NCBI GenBank assembly: GCA_947177175.1
Contig: CAMWTK010000017.1
Location: forward strand, 1 to 40,468
Source: an uncultured Treponema sp.
Lineage (GTDB): Bacteria > Spirochaetota > Spirochaetia > Treponematales > Treponemataceae
Direction of reading: 5' to 3'
Length of the DNA stretch: 40,468 nt
Part shown: one piece after another, positions 1 through 7,946 of the stretch
Layout of the letters: each line of letters begins with the position of its first letter
Position numbering within the stretch: the stretch's first letter is position 1
Translations under genes and position numbers: made by a program
The notes under the pieces: model-generated
Told to the model about the DNA's origin: nothing
The model's input: only the letters and a program-made list of their open reading frames with translations
Database searches by the model: none

Positions 1-2
1 AC

Positions 3-86
3 ACATTCATCCCGAAACTCGAAAAATACGGCTATATCAGGACAGAAAAGAAACATATCTCCGTCACCGAACTCGGCGACGGGTGA
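3..86 (+). pseudogene. C-terminal remnant with winged-helix look, possibly type IA topoisomerase
   Basis: Frame 3 is open from the window edge and reads ...IPKLEKYGYIRTEKKHISVTELG before a TGA at 84-86. The pattern LxKxGYIRxEKKHIxxTELG is typical of the end of type IA topoisomerase cores, but also of winged-helix regulators, so the family is uncertain. A topoisomerase normally continues well beyond TELG, whereas here the reading stops two residues later and an unrelated outer-membrane-type sequence begins in another frame. I read it as the truncated tail of a gene whose main part, if present, lies left of the window. Confidence 0.4.
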
Positions 87-748
87 TGCGAATAAAAAAG
101 CCGACAGGAATTACAATGTCGGGTGGAGTGCGTTCGTCAGCCCCTCGTTCAAAAAACTCTTTACGGCAGAAGTATTCGCCAAAGGCTACAAGAACAAAGA
201 TGACAAGCAGCAACTTTTCTTCGGCGCATACATCACGCCCACTGTCGTTTCCATGATTAAGGACTCGGCGTTCGGCGGCTCTGTCTATCTGGACGACGGC
301 GAGCTTGAGGAATGGAACATCGACCTGCGGTGTGTACTCCAGCTGAGCGAAAAACTCAAAACTCACCACACTGAACAAACTTGCGTACAAGGATACGCCG
401 ACCACGCTTACGGGCAATATCGGATTTGGATCAAACTTTATATGCAAGCAAGTGCTGTGGGATATGGTGAGCATTGAGTACAAGCTGAACGATACGGTTG
501 CCCTCACGAGTACGGTCGGTCAGCAGACCGCACTCAAAACGGGTAAATTTAAAAACGGCGAGAGCAAGAGCGAAACAGATGGTGATAAGGGTACGACAGT
601 GTATGTGTATCCGCATGTACAGGTTTTTGCGAGTAGCACCGCTTCAATCACGGCGAGCGCGGTAATCACGTTTGACCGAATCAATATAGCTGGCAATGAC
701 GTAAGAACGCTCGTCAATGTGCCGCTCGTTGTGAAACTAGCTCTGTAA
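85..748 (+). pseudogene. 5'-truncated, frameshifted outer-membrane beta-barrel-like protein
   Basis: Frame 1 from about position 85 encodes alternating hydrophobic/polar segments (NYNVGWSAFVSPSF, LFFGAYITPTVV). It continues naturally in frame 2 after the A-run at 358-361: LSEKL in frame 1 becomes KLTTLNKLAY in frame 2. The rest runs in frame 2 to a stop at 746-748 with further strand-like segments and a C-terminus VPLVVKLAL, as in Treponema surface-barrel proteins. No signal peptide or start precedes it, so the N-terminal part is missing. One extra A in the four-A run would explain the shift. It could be a silent donor cassette for a full-length surface-protein gene elsewhere. The exact family is not recognised. 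Confidence 0.5.
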
Positions 749-791
749 TAAGAGAAAATCTCTTTCTGCCGGTACGCACCCGTGTGCCGGT

Positions 792-819
792 ATCCCCCGC
801 GTGGGCGGGGGATTTTTTT
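792..819 (+). terminator. Rho-independent terminator after the outer-membrane remnant
   Basis: The stem ATCCCCCGC (792-800) pairs perfectly with GCGGGGGAT (805-813) around a four-base loop and is followed by a T-run to 819. It separates the remnants on the left from the efflux operon. A weaker imperfect hairpin precedes it at about 768-790. Confidence 0.85.
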
Positions 820-874
820 ATTACTTTTACCCATTTTCGGTGTTATCTCTTATAGAGAGGGAAAGGGAGTGCTG

Positions 875-2179
875 ATGAGAAAATCGGTTTTGCTTGCGCT
901 CGCGGTTGCGTGTGCGGCTCACATTCCGGCGCAGACTGCCCGTGACGGGCGCGTCGCGCTTTCCCTTGCGGACGCGGTGGACATGGCGCTTGAGCGCAAC
1001 GTGACGATTGCCCGCAACACTATCTCACTCGGCGCAGACGAGCGCGCAAAATCACATGCCTGGAACAGCATCAGTCCGTCCGCGAGCGTTTCGGGCGGGC
1101 TTTCCACCATTCCCGACGGCATTGGCGACAGCGGCAGTCCGTCCGATTATACGGCGGAGCTGAGCGGCGCAATCAGCCTTTCGTTCTCGCCGAACCTGTT
1201 TACTTCTATAAAATCCGCGCGGATTTCATACGAACAAGGGGTCGTCTCGTATGAGCAGGCGTGCCGCACGGTCGAGCTGAACGTGCGCGAGGCGTTCTAC
1301 GGGCTGCTCTATGAGAAAGAGAACATCACCTTGCAGGAACGCAACTTGCAGACGGCAAAAGATCAGTACGAGCAGAACCTCGCCAAATACAATCAGGGGC
1401 GCATGAGCGAGCTGGACGTGCTGAGCGCGGAAGTGCGCTACAAAAGCTTGCAACCCACGGTGGAAAACGCGCATATCACGTTCACGAACGACTTGGAGGC
1501 ATTCGCGCAGTTAATCGGCATGGACGGAACGGCGCAGATTGACTTGCAAGGCTCGCTCGACGACGTGCAGATTTCCGGGCGGGTGACCTTGGACGGCGTG
1601 GAAATCAACGCGCCCGCCGTCGTCTCGCTCCAGAAGCAGCTGGAAAAGGCGCAGAACGACCTGCTTGCCGCGCGGTTTTCTGCCTACGCGCCGTCAGTCA
1701 CCGCGCGCTGGTCGCACGGGCTTTCGTCCCGCCCGGCAAACGGAGAACGCTCGACCACGGACAGCGGCTCTCTTTCGCTCACGGCGACCATTCCGCTTGA
1801 CGGCTTACTCCCCTGGTCGCAGCGCGCGGACGGCGTTGCCAGCGCACAGGACACGATTGCCGACCTGGAATTGCAGCTTGCCGACGCGCGGCGGTCGCTT
1901 GCGGTCTCCACGCAGAGCAGTCTGCGCAAAATCAGCCAGTCGCAGTCGTCGCTCACGTCGCGGCAGGCAAACGTGGAGCTTGCGCAGCGCACTTACGACA
2001 TGACCTTGCAGGCGTACAACCGCGGCACGAAAGACTTGCTCAGCCTGCAAAACGCCAGCGACGACTTGCTTTCGGCGCAGGTGAACCTGATGAGCGAACA
2101 GCGCGCGCTCATCAGCGCGGTACTGGCACTGGAACATACAATCGGCGTTCCGTTCGGGACGCTTTCAGACAAAAAATAG
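875..2179 (+). CDS. TolC-family outer membrane efflux protein
   Basis: This 434-residue protein is the outer-membrane channel of a tripartite RND efflux system. It starts with a signal peptide (MRKSVLLALAVACAAHIPAQ) and has two outer-membrane-efflux repeats: long helices with coiled-coil composition at about 130-240 (YEKENITLQERNLQTAKDQY, NQGRMSELDVL) and 340-420 (AQRTYDMTLQAYNRGTKDLL). The duplicated YNxGRxSELDxL / YNRGTKDLLSL motif is typical of the family. I chose the ATG at 875 because a GGGAG box sits five bases upstream and the signal peptide begins there. An in-frame GTG at 869 is the alternative. The membrane-fusion gene follows after eight bases. Confidence 0.9.
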   Translation: MRKSVLLALAVACAAHIPAQTARDGRVALSLADAVDMALERNVTIARNTISLGADERAKSHAWNSISPSASVSGGLSTIPDGIGDSGSPSDYTAELSGAISLSFSPNLFTSIKSARISYEQGVVSYEQACRTVELNVREAFYGLLYEKENITLQERNLQTAKDQYEQNLAKYNQGRMSELDVLSAEVRYKSLQPTVENAHITFTNDLEAFAQLIGMDGTAQIDLQGSLDDVQISGRVTLDGVEINAPAVVSLQKQLEKAQNDLLAARFSAYAPSVTARWSHGLSSRPANGERSTTDSGSLSLTATIPLDGLLPWSQRADGVASAQDTIADLELQLADARRSLAVSTQSSLRKISQSQSSLTSRQANVELAQRTYDMTLQAYNRGTKDLLSLQNASDDLLSAQVNLMSEQRALISAVLALEHTIGVPFGTLSDKK

Positions 2180-2187
2180 GAACGGAT

Positions 2188-3120
2188 ATGGCAAAAATAC
2201 GAAAATCTTATATCGTCATGCTGATAACGACGGCGGTGACCGTGGCGTTGGTCATGGTCGCCCTGAACATCGTCAAGAAAAACAAGGAAGGTACGCAGAA
2301 CGGGCGCGGCAGGGGCGGCACGACGTTCAGCGTCAGGACGATGACGCTCAAAAAGACGACGCTGCACGACTACATTTCCACCAACGGCGAAGTCGAGGCG
2401 CAAAGTTCGGTCGAAGTCTTTCCCGACATGGCAGGGCGCGTCGCCTCGGTTGAGGTGCAGCTGGGATCTTCCGTCAGCGTCGGGCAAGTCATCGCCTATA
2501 TCGACCCGAACGAGCCGGGCGTGCGCTACGTGCAGAACCCAGTATACGCGCCAATCAACGGCAGCATCGTCACCACGCCGCTCAAAGTCGGCACGAAAGT
2601 CTCCGCGAATTCGGTCATCACGACAATCGGCGACATCAAGCACTTGCAGGTGACGGCGAACATTCCCGAACGATTCGTCTCGCTGCTCAAGCCGGGGCTG
2701 ACGGCGCACGTCATGCTGGAATCCTATCCCGACGTCGTGTTTACCGCGCGGGTGAGCCGCGTCTCTCCCGTGGTCGATGCCATGAGCAGGACAAAAGAAA
2801 TTATCCTCACGTTCGACCGCAACGACGCGCGGATCAACGCGGGCATGTTCGCCAAGGTCATCTTGTACACGGTGGATTATGCCGGCTTCGTGGTCATGCC
2901 CGCAGATTCGCTCGTGAGCAAGGACGACCATTATTACGCCTACGTGCTGCAAGATGACAGCACCGTCCAGCGGCGCGAAGTGACGCTCGGCAGGACGGTC
3001 GATGCCGTCGTGCAGATTCTGGACGGGCTTGCGGAAGGCGAATCCGTCGTCGTGGAGGGGCAGACCGCGCTTTCTGACGGCGCGAAAGTCCGCGACATCA
3101 CGAACGGGGGCGAGCAATGA
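2188..3120 (+). CDS. RND efflux periplasmic adaptor (membrane-fusion protein, HlyD/AcrA family)
   Basis: This 310-residue adaptor links the inner-membrane RND pump to the TolC-like channel. It has one N-terminal membrane anchor (about residues 10-28), then a lipoyl/barrel-sandwich half motif (VEAQSSVEVFPDMAGRV, VQLGSSVSVGQVIAYID), a second half (YAPINGSIVTTPLKVGTKV) and a beta-barrel domain (LTAHVMLESYPDVVF). The C-terminal membrane-proximal domain ends in LDGLAEGESVVVEGQ, a signature of this family. It is short because the helical hairpin between the lipoyl halves is minimal, as in many anaerobe adaptors. Its stop overlaps the pump's start by four bases (ATGA), which implies translational coupling. 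Confidence 0.92.
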   Translation: MAKIRKSYIVMLITTAVTVALVMVALNIVKKNKEGTQNGRGRGGTTFSVRTMTLKKTTLHDYISTNGEVEAQSSVEVFPDMAGRVASVEVQLGSSVSVGQVIAYIDPNEPGVRYVQNPVYAPINGSIVTTPLKVGTKVSANSVITTIGDIKHLQVTANIPERFVSLLKPGLTAHVMLESYPDVVFTARVSRVSPVVDAMSRTKEIILTFDRNDARINAGMFAKVILYTVDYAGFVVMPADSLVSKDDHYYAYVLQDDSTVQRREVTLGRTVDAVVQILDGLAEGESVVVEGQTALSDGAKVRDITNGGEQ

Positions 3121-6100
3121 GCGTGACCAAGCAGACGCTCGAACATCCCGTCCTGACGCTCATGGTGTTCGTGCTGCTCGGCATCATGGGCATTTTTGTG
3201 TTGCAGAACGTGGCGATGAGCCTGTGGCCGGACATTGACTATCCCGTGCTGAGCGTGAGCGCGACGTACACGAACGCCGGGCCAGAGACGGTCGAAAAAT
3301 CGATTACCAAAGTGCTTGAAGGCGCGTTGGTCAGCCTGAGCAACCTAAAGACGATGACCAGCACGTCGAGCGAGGGGCGTTCGCGCGTCAACCTTGAATT
3401 CAACTACGGCACGGACCTTGACCAGGCGGTGAACGACGTGCGCGACAAGCTTGACCGCGTAACGCGCAGCCTGCCCGACGACGTAACGCCGTCAATCTTC
3501 AAGATGGACGCGGATGCCATGCCGATTCTGCGCATTGCCGTGCGCGGCAACCGCTCCAACGACGACCTCAAGCAGATTGCCGAAGACACAATCGTGGACA
3601 TCTTGGAGCAGGCGGAGGGCGTTGCCGAAGCGAGCGTGTACGGCGGGCGCACCCAAATCGTCCGCGTCGAGCTGAGCGAGAACCGCCTTGCCGCCTACGG
3701 GCTGACGATTGCGACCGTCTCCTCCGCGCTGGGCAAGCAGAACCTAGAACTGGGCGGCGGAAAAATCAACGAAGGCAGAAGAGACTACACCATCCGCACC
3801 ACCGGCGAATTCACGAGCATTGAGGACATCAACAATACCGTCATCGCCACCGTCAACGGCTACGACGTAAAACTTTCCGACCTCGGCACGGCGTTCATGG
3901 GCTATGCCGACGCGACCAATATCGTGTCAATCAACGGCGAGCCGGGCATTTACGTGAGCGTCACCAAGCAGTCCGGCTCAAACAGCATTACGGTCGCCAA
4001 CGCCGTGTATGAGAAACTCGACGAACTCAAGGACATGCTCCCCACCGACGTGACCTTGCAGATTATCCGCGACGACACCGACGCAATCCGCGACACGCTG
4101 AGTACCCTGCTCGACAGCGCGTGGCAGGGGCTGCTGCTTGCGGTGCTGGTGCTGTTCGTCTTCCTCAAAAGCATGAAAAGCACGATCATCATCGCCATCA
4201 GCATTCCGCTTTCAATCGTCATCACGCTGCTGTGCATGAACTTTGCCGGCATCACGCTCAACATGATTACGATGACGGGGCTGATTCTAGGCGTGGGCAT
4301 GATCGTTGACGCGTCAATCGTGATGATTGAAAACATTTACGTGTACCGCGCGCGGGGCGCAAAGCCAAAAATCGCCGCCGTACTCGGCTCAAGCGAAATG
4401 GTCATGTCCGTGCTGAGCGGCAACATGACGACAATCTGCGTGTTCGTGCCGTTCCTTTTCTTTATGCGCGACCTGGGACGCATGGGGCAGATGTTCAAGG
4501 GCATTATCTTTACGGTCGTCATCGCGCTCGTGTCGTCTTTGTTCGTGGCGATTTTTTTGGTGCCCGTGCTCGCGGGACATTTCCTGCCGCTCACCAACCG
4601 CAAGGAAAAGCCGCTCAAAAGCAAATTCCTCATCGCGCTGTACGCCGCGTTTGACGTGCCGATGAACGCGATTACGGCACTGTACCGGCGCGCGCTCAAA
4701 AGCGCACTCGGACACCGCAAGGCAACCACGCTCATCTGCGTCTGCGCGCTCGCCGTTGCCGTCGCGTTCGTGCCGACAATCCGCACGCAGATGATGACGG
4801 GTGGACATGACGACAGCGTGACGGTGAACGTGCGCCTGCCCATCGGTACGCGGCTTGCGGAGACAAAGGCCGTGCTCAACCAGCTTGAGGACATCATCAC
4901 GCACGAAGTGAACGGCTACAAGACGCTCATTTCCACGGCAGGGAGCGGAACGTCGTCATACAGCGGCTCGATTCAGATTCAGCTGCCCGACAGCGACGAG
5001 CAGATTGACGACGACGTGACCATTCAGAACAAACTGCGCGCGCATTTTGGCGATTTCCCCGCCGACGTGCGCCTGAGTTTCCGGCAGGGCACGGCGCGGC
5101 AAATGGCAGGAAGCGACATCGAACTGAAAGTGCGCAGCGACAGCCTCGACCTTGCCCTGTACGTGGCGAACCAGCTGGAATCGGTCATGGACGATATGGA
5201 CGACATCGGCGAGGTGACAATCGACACGGAAGAAGGGCTGCCGTCCGTGGTGATTGACATTGACCGCCAGCGCGCGTATGCGTTCGGCGTGGACGTGACG
5301 ACCGTGGCGCGTGAAATCAATTACGCGATTGACGGCGTGACGGCGACCACATACCGCAAGGACGGCAAGGAATACAACGTCAAAGTAATGTACCAGCCGT
5401 CCGACCGCCAGAAAGTCGCCGACCTGGAGCAGATTTTTGTGCGCGGCACGAACGGTCTGGTCAGCGTGGCGAATTTTGCAACCGTGCAGAAAGGATTGGG
5501 TCCCGTCACTATCCGCCGCGACAACCAAATGCGCATTGTCAAAGTGAGCGCGGACGTGCTGACCAACAAGGACGTGCGTGCCGTCATCGACGACCTCAAA
5601 GAAAACGTGGCCAACACGTTCATCGTTCCCGAAGGCGTGACCATTGCCTATGAAGGCTCCTGGAAAGACACGCAGGAACAGTGGCTCGTGTACGGTCGCA
5701 TCATCTTTATGGCAATCCTGCTCGTCTTTGGCGTGATGGCAGGAACGTACGAAAGCTTCAAAGCGCCGATCATCAACCTGTGCACCATTCCGTTCCTCAT
5801 TATCGGCGTGGTGCTCATTTACAAAGTGACCGACCAGGCGATGAGCACCGTCAGCGCAATCGGGCTGATTATGCTGGTGGGCATCGTCGTGAACAACGGC
5901 ATCATTCTGGTGGACTACACGAGCCTGCTCGTCAACCGCGGGCGCGAACTCAAAGCCGCCTGCCTTGAAGCCGGATGCAGCCGCCTGCGCCCCGTCCTGA
6001 TGACCACGCTCACCACAATCTTGGGTATGCTTCCCATGTGCTTTGCGTCGAGCGGCAGCGCGGGCATGGTGCAGCCGATTGGCGTTGCGGTCGTGGGCGG

Positions 6101-6233
6101 ATTGGCATCGTCCACGTTCGTCACGCTGTTTTTCATTCCCGTGCTTTATTCGCTCGTGATGAAGCAAAAGCCAAAAGAAAGCCCGCTCACGTTCGCGCTT
6201 GCGGACGCGGCAGACGGCAAGGAGACTGACTGA
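3117..6233 (+). CDS. RND efflux transporter, inner-membrane pump (AcrB/HAE type)
   Basis: This 1038-residue protein is a full-length RND pump with the expected duplicated layout. It has a TM1 helix near residue 20, a first porter domain (about 40-330), TM2-6 (335-550), a second porter domain (560-860) and TM8-12 (870-1010). The TM4 motif reads GMIVDASIVMIENI: one of the two consecutive acidic residues of AcrB is retained and the second is alanine. TM10 reads GIVVNNGIILVDY, without the AcrB lysine. This pattern is known from non-AcrB HAE pumps such as SwrC-like ones, so it is probably a subfamily trait, not damage. Substrates cannot be read from the sequence. The gene is coupled at both ends to its neighbours. 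Confidence 0.93.
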   Translation: MSVTKQTLEHPVLTLMVFVLLGIMGIFVLQNVAMSLWPDIDYPVLSVSATYTNAGPETVEKSITKVLEGALVSLSNLKTMTSTSSEGRSRVNLEFNYGTDLDQAVNDVRDKLDRVTRSLPDDVTPSIFKMDADAMPILRIAVRGNRSNDDLKQIAEDTIVDILEQAEGVAEASVYGGRTQIVRVELSENRLAAYGLTIATVSSALGKQNLELGGGKINEGRRDYTIRTTGEFTSIEDINNTVIATVNGYDVKLSDLGTAFMGYADATNIVSINGEPGIYVSVTKQSGSNSITVANAVYEKLDELKDMLPTDVTLQIIRDDTDAIRDTLSTLLDSAWQGLLLAVLVLFVFLKSMKSTIIIAISIPLSIVITLLCMNFAGITLNMITMTGLILGVGMIVDASIVMIENIYVYRARGAKPKIAAVLGSSEMVMSVLSGNMTTICVFVPFLFFMRDLGRMGQMFKGIIFTVVIALVSSLFVAIFLVPVLAGHFLPLTNRKEKPLKSKFLIALYAAFDVPMNAITALYRRALKSALGHRKATTLICVCALAVAVAFVPTIRTQMMTGGHDDSVTVNVRLPIGTRLAETKAVLNQLEDIITHEVNGYKTLISTAGSGTSSYSGSIQIQLPDSDEQIDDDVTIQNKLRAHFGDFPADVRLSFRQGTARQMAGSDIELKVRSDSLDLALYVANQLESVMDDMDDIGEVTIDTEEGLPSVVIDIDRQRAYAFGVDVTTVAREINYAIDGVTATTYRKDGKEYNVKVMYQPSDRQKVADLEQIFVRGTNGLVSVANFATVQKGLGPVTIRRDNQMRIVKVSADVLTNKDVRAVIDDLKENVANTFIVPEGVTIAYEGSWKDTQEQWLVYGRIIFMAILLVFGVMAGTYESFKAPIINLCTIPFLIIGVVLIYKVTDQAMSTVSAIGLIMLVGIVVNNGIILVDYTSLLVNRGRELKAACLEAGCSRLRPVLMTTLTTILGMLPMCFASSGSAGMVQPIGVAVVGGLASSTFVTLFFIPVLYSLVMKQKPKESPLTFALADAADGKETD

Positions 6234-6517
6234 TGTACCGCGCCGAAATCATCGCAAACCAGTCCGTGCAGGACGACATCACCGAAGCACTGGAAGCCGC
6301 CATTCCCGGCGTGCGCTACACGATTCTGCCGCTCGCACACGGACGCGGCGGCTCAAACCGCAAACTGGGCAGCACCACCTGGCCAGAAACCAATTTCGTC
6401 CTGTTCGCCTACGTTGCGGACGCGGACGTTCCGACCGTCAAGCGCATCATCGCGGCAATCAAAAACCGCTTTGCCGACGAAGGCATAACGCTCTTTTTGG
6501 TCCGCGCGGAAGATTGA
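6233..6517 (+). CDS. PG0541-family transporter-associated protein (small, PII-like)
   Basis: This 94-residue soluble protein matches the PG0541 transporter-associated family, which sits beside RND efflux genes in anaerobes. Visible family features are the N-terminal EIIANQSVQDDI, the central HGRGGSNRKLGSTTWPETN and a C-terminal beta-alpha-beta like PII signal proteins (VKRIIAAIKNRFADEGITLFLV). It starts on the last base of the pump's stop codon (TGATG), so it is translated with the pump. A regulatory or sensing role toward the pump is plausible from context and fold, but is inference. Confidence 0.8.
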   Translation: MYRAEIIANQSVQDDITEALEAAIPGVRYTILPLAHGRGGSNRKLGSTTWPETNFVLFAYVADADVPTVKRIIAAIKNRFADEGITLFLVRAED

Positions 6518-6559
6518 CACGCCCCGTGCCCCATGATATGCTGAACAAGAGGTCAACAC

Positions 6560-6808
6560 ATGATAGTATCCATTCTTATCACCATTTTAATCGGCGCGCT
6601 TATCGGCTGGCTGGCAGGTCTGCTGATGAAAAGCCACCACGGTTTCTGGATGAGCTGCCTGCTCGGTATTGTCGGCTCGTTTTTGGGCTGGGGTATCGCA
6701 AACCTTATCAGCCTGAGCGGCGGCATTATCGTTGACGTGCTGATACGCATTGCCGGCACGTGCCTTCTGATTGCCATCGTCCGCGCGATTATGGGCAAAA
6801 AATTCTGA
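6560..6808 (+). CDS. GlsB/YeaQ/YmgE family small membrane protein
   Basis: This 82-residue protein has three predicted membrane helices with glycine-rich faces (LIGALIGWLAGLLM, LLGIVGSFLGWGIANLI, LIRIAGTCLLIAIVRAI). The GWLAGLLM...GIVGSFLG pattern is that of the GlsB/YeaQ/YmgE family, formerly called transglycosylase-associated, linked to envelope stress in other bacteria with no proven biochemical activity. An AGAGG box lies eight bases before the ATG. It follows the efflux operon by 42 bases and may be co-transcribed. A multi-hairpin repeat and a terminator follow directly. Confidence 0.85.
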   Translation: MIVSILITILIGALIGWLAGLLMKSHHGFWMSCLLGIVGSFLGWGIANLISLSGGIIVDVLIRIAGTCLLIAIVRAIMGKKF

Positions 6809-6814
6809 TACAGG

Positions 6815-6888
6815 AGGGGGAAAGCCTTCCCCCTAGGGCGCACTCCGTTGCGCCCATACCCCCTTCGCCTAGGGGTGCGCCCCTAAAA
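6815..6888 (+). repeat. Dispersed multi-hairpin element, copy A
   Basis: This begins seven bases after the glsB-like stop. It contains three stem-loops in a row: AGGGGGAA/TTCCCCCT (6815-6834), GGGCGCA/TGCGCCC (6836-6855) and AGGGG/CCCCT (6871-6884), with a CCCCCTT block between the last two. The same order of blocks recurs at 7871-7924 (minus strand), 37464-37566 (plus) and, more diverged, 39250-39470 (minus). Confidence 0.8.
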
Positions 6889-6915
6889 CCCCGTACCATC
6901 CGCGGGGCATTTTTG
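6889..6915 (+). terminator. Probable terminator after the efflux/glsB unit
   Basis: CCCCG (6889-6893) pairs with CGGGG (6903-6907), followed by CATTTTTGTG. It lies at the end of repeat copy A and just before the stop of the convergent prmC gene. The stem is short, so confidence is moderate. Confidence 0.5.
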
Positions 6916-6923
6916 TGTGCACG

Positions 6924-7799
6924 TTATTTCCTACCGATGACGTTGCGCAATTGCCCGCTCAAATCTTTTTCTATATGAATATCTTTTAGTCCCGCCTGCG
7001 CAAAATATGCCGCCGCCTGCCGCGCGTTGTATTCGCCCGTCTCCACAAGCAATATGCCGCCGTCCGCAAGGTGCGTATAGGCCTGCGGCACAAACCGCCG
7101 AATGAGCGCAAGCCCGTCTTCCGTGCCGCTCCAGGCGCCGTTTTCTGCCACGTCGCCGTCAAGCGCGAGCAGCGGCTCGCTGCGGCCGTCCCGCAACAAC
7201 TCGCGCGCCTGCGTGTGCGGCACATACGGCGGATTTGCGGCAATCACCAAAAATGTCTGCGGCACGTGCGCGAACAAATCTGACTGCACGAACCGCACGT
7301 CGTCCGATACGGCGGGCGCAAGCAGACGGCGGGCGTTTGTCCGCGCCACCTGCAATGCGTCCGCGCTCACGTCAACGAGCGTGAGCGAAATGCCGCCGCC
7401 GAGCGCGCACAGCACGGAAATGCCGACGCAGCCGCTTCCCGCGCACATATCGCAGACGGCGATTTTTTGCTGCGGCCACGCCGCCTGCATTGCCCTGACG
7501 GCGGCAATCGTCTGCTCGACAAGCAGTTCCGTGTCCGGCTTGGGAATGAGCACGGCAGGGGTCACGTAAAAATCATTGCCAAAAAACGCCTTGCTGCCCG
7601 TGATATACGCAATCGGGAAACCCGTCCGGCGCGTGGCGGCGGCCTCTTGCGCGGCGGCGACTTGTGCGGCGGTCAGCGAATCGTCGCGGCACAACAGCAG
7701 CTGCGTTTTGTCGCAATGCAGAATCCATTGCAAAATGCAGTCCGCGTCCAGCTGCGGCGTGGGGGACGTGTCAAGCAGGGCGGCGATGTGCCGCTTCAT
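6924..7799 (-). CDS. prmC: Peptide chain release factor N5-glutamine methyltransferase
   Basis: This 291-residue enzyme methylates the glutamine of the GGQ motif of release factors using S-adenosylmethionine. The SAM-binding motif VCDMCAGSGCVGIS and the catalytic NPPY (AANPPYVP) are both present, as is the N-terminal helical domain (PQLDADCILQWIL). The frame stays open further upstream to 7943. The extra 48 residues, however, are the translation of a dispersed hairpin repeat and do not resemble the family, so I start at the ATG at 7799 (MKRHIAALLD), which gives the normal length. The ribosome site there is weak. It lies downstream of prfA on the same strand, a classical functional pairing. 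Confidence 0.92.
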   Translation of the reverse strand: MKRHIAALLDTSPTPQLDADCILQWILHCDKTQLLLCRDDSLTAAQVAAAQEAAATRRTGFPIAYITGSKAFFGNDFYVTPAVLIPKPDTELLVEQTIAAVRAMQAAWPQQKIAVCDMCAGSGCVGISVLCALGGGISLTLVDVSADALQVARTNARRLLAPAVSDDVRFVQSDLFAHVPQTFLVIAANPPYVPHTQARELLRDGRSEPLLALDGDVAENGAWSGTEDGLALIRRFVPQAYTHLADGGILLVETGEYNARQAAAYFAQAGLKDIHIEKDLSGQLRNVIGRK

Positions 7800-7870
7800 G
7801 CTGCCGACGGTATGCGGGGCGTTACGGGGACAGGGGCGACCGCCCGGAACAGGTGCGACAGTTTCCCCGT

Positions 7871-7924
7871 TAGAAGGGGGTGTGTGAGCAACGCAGTGCG
7901 AACCAGGGGGAAGACTTTCCCCCT
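7871..7924 (-). repeat. Dispersed multi-hairpin element, copy B
   Basis: Read on the minus strand it starts 22 bases after the prfA stop with AGGGGGAA-gtc-like loop-TTCCCCCT (7905-7924). A block GTTCGCACTGCGTTGC follows, matching the second hairpin of copy A in diverged form, then ACCCCCTTCT. It lies between prfA and prmC in the orientation of the genes and keeps an open reading frame that falsely extends prmC. Confidence 0.75.
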
Positions 7925-7946
7925 CCGGGAATTCTGCGTCCACGCG

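Noticed and set aside
782-874. Earlier start for the TolC-like gene
   Set aside because: The extension crosses a terminator hairpin and would put residues before the signal peptide.
4956-6167. 403-codon open frame on the minus strand
   Set aside because: Antisense shadow of the RND pump with His/Asp/Arg-rich nonsense composition.
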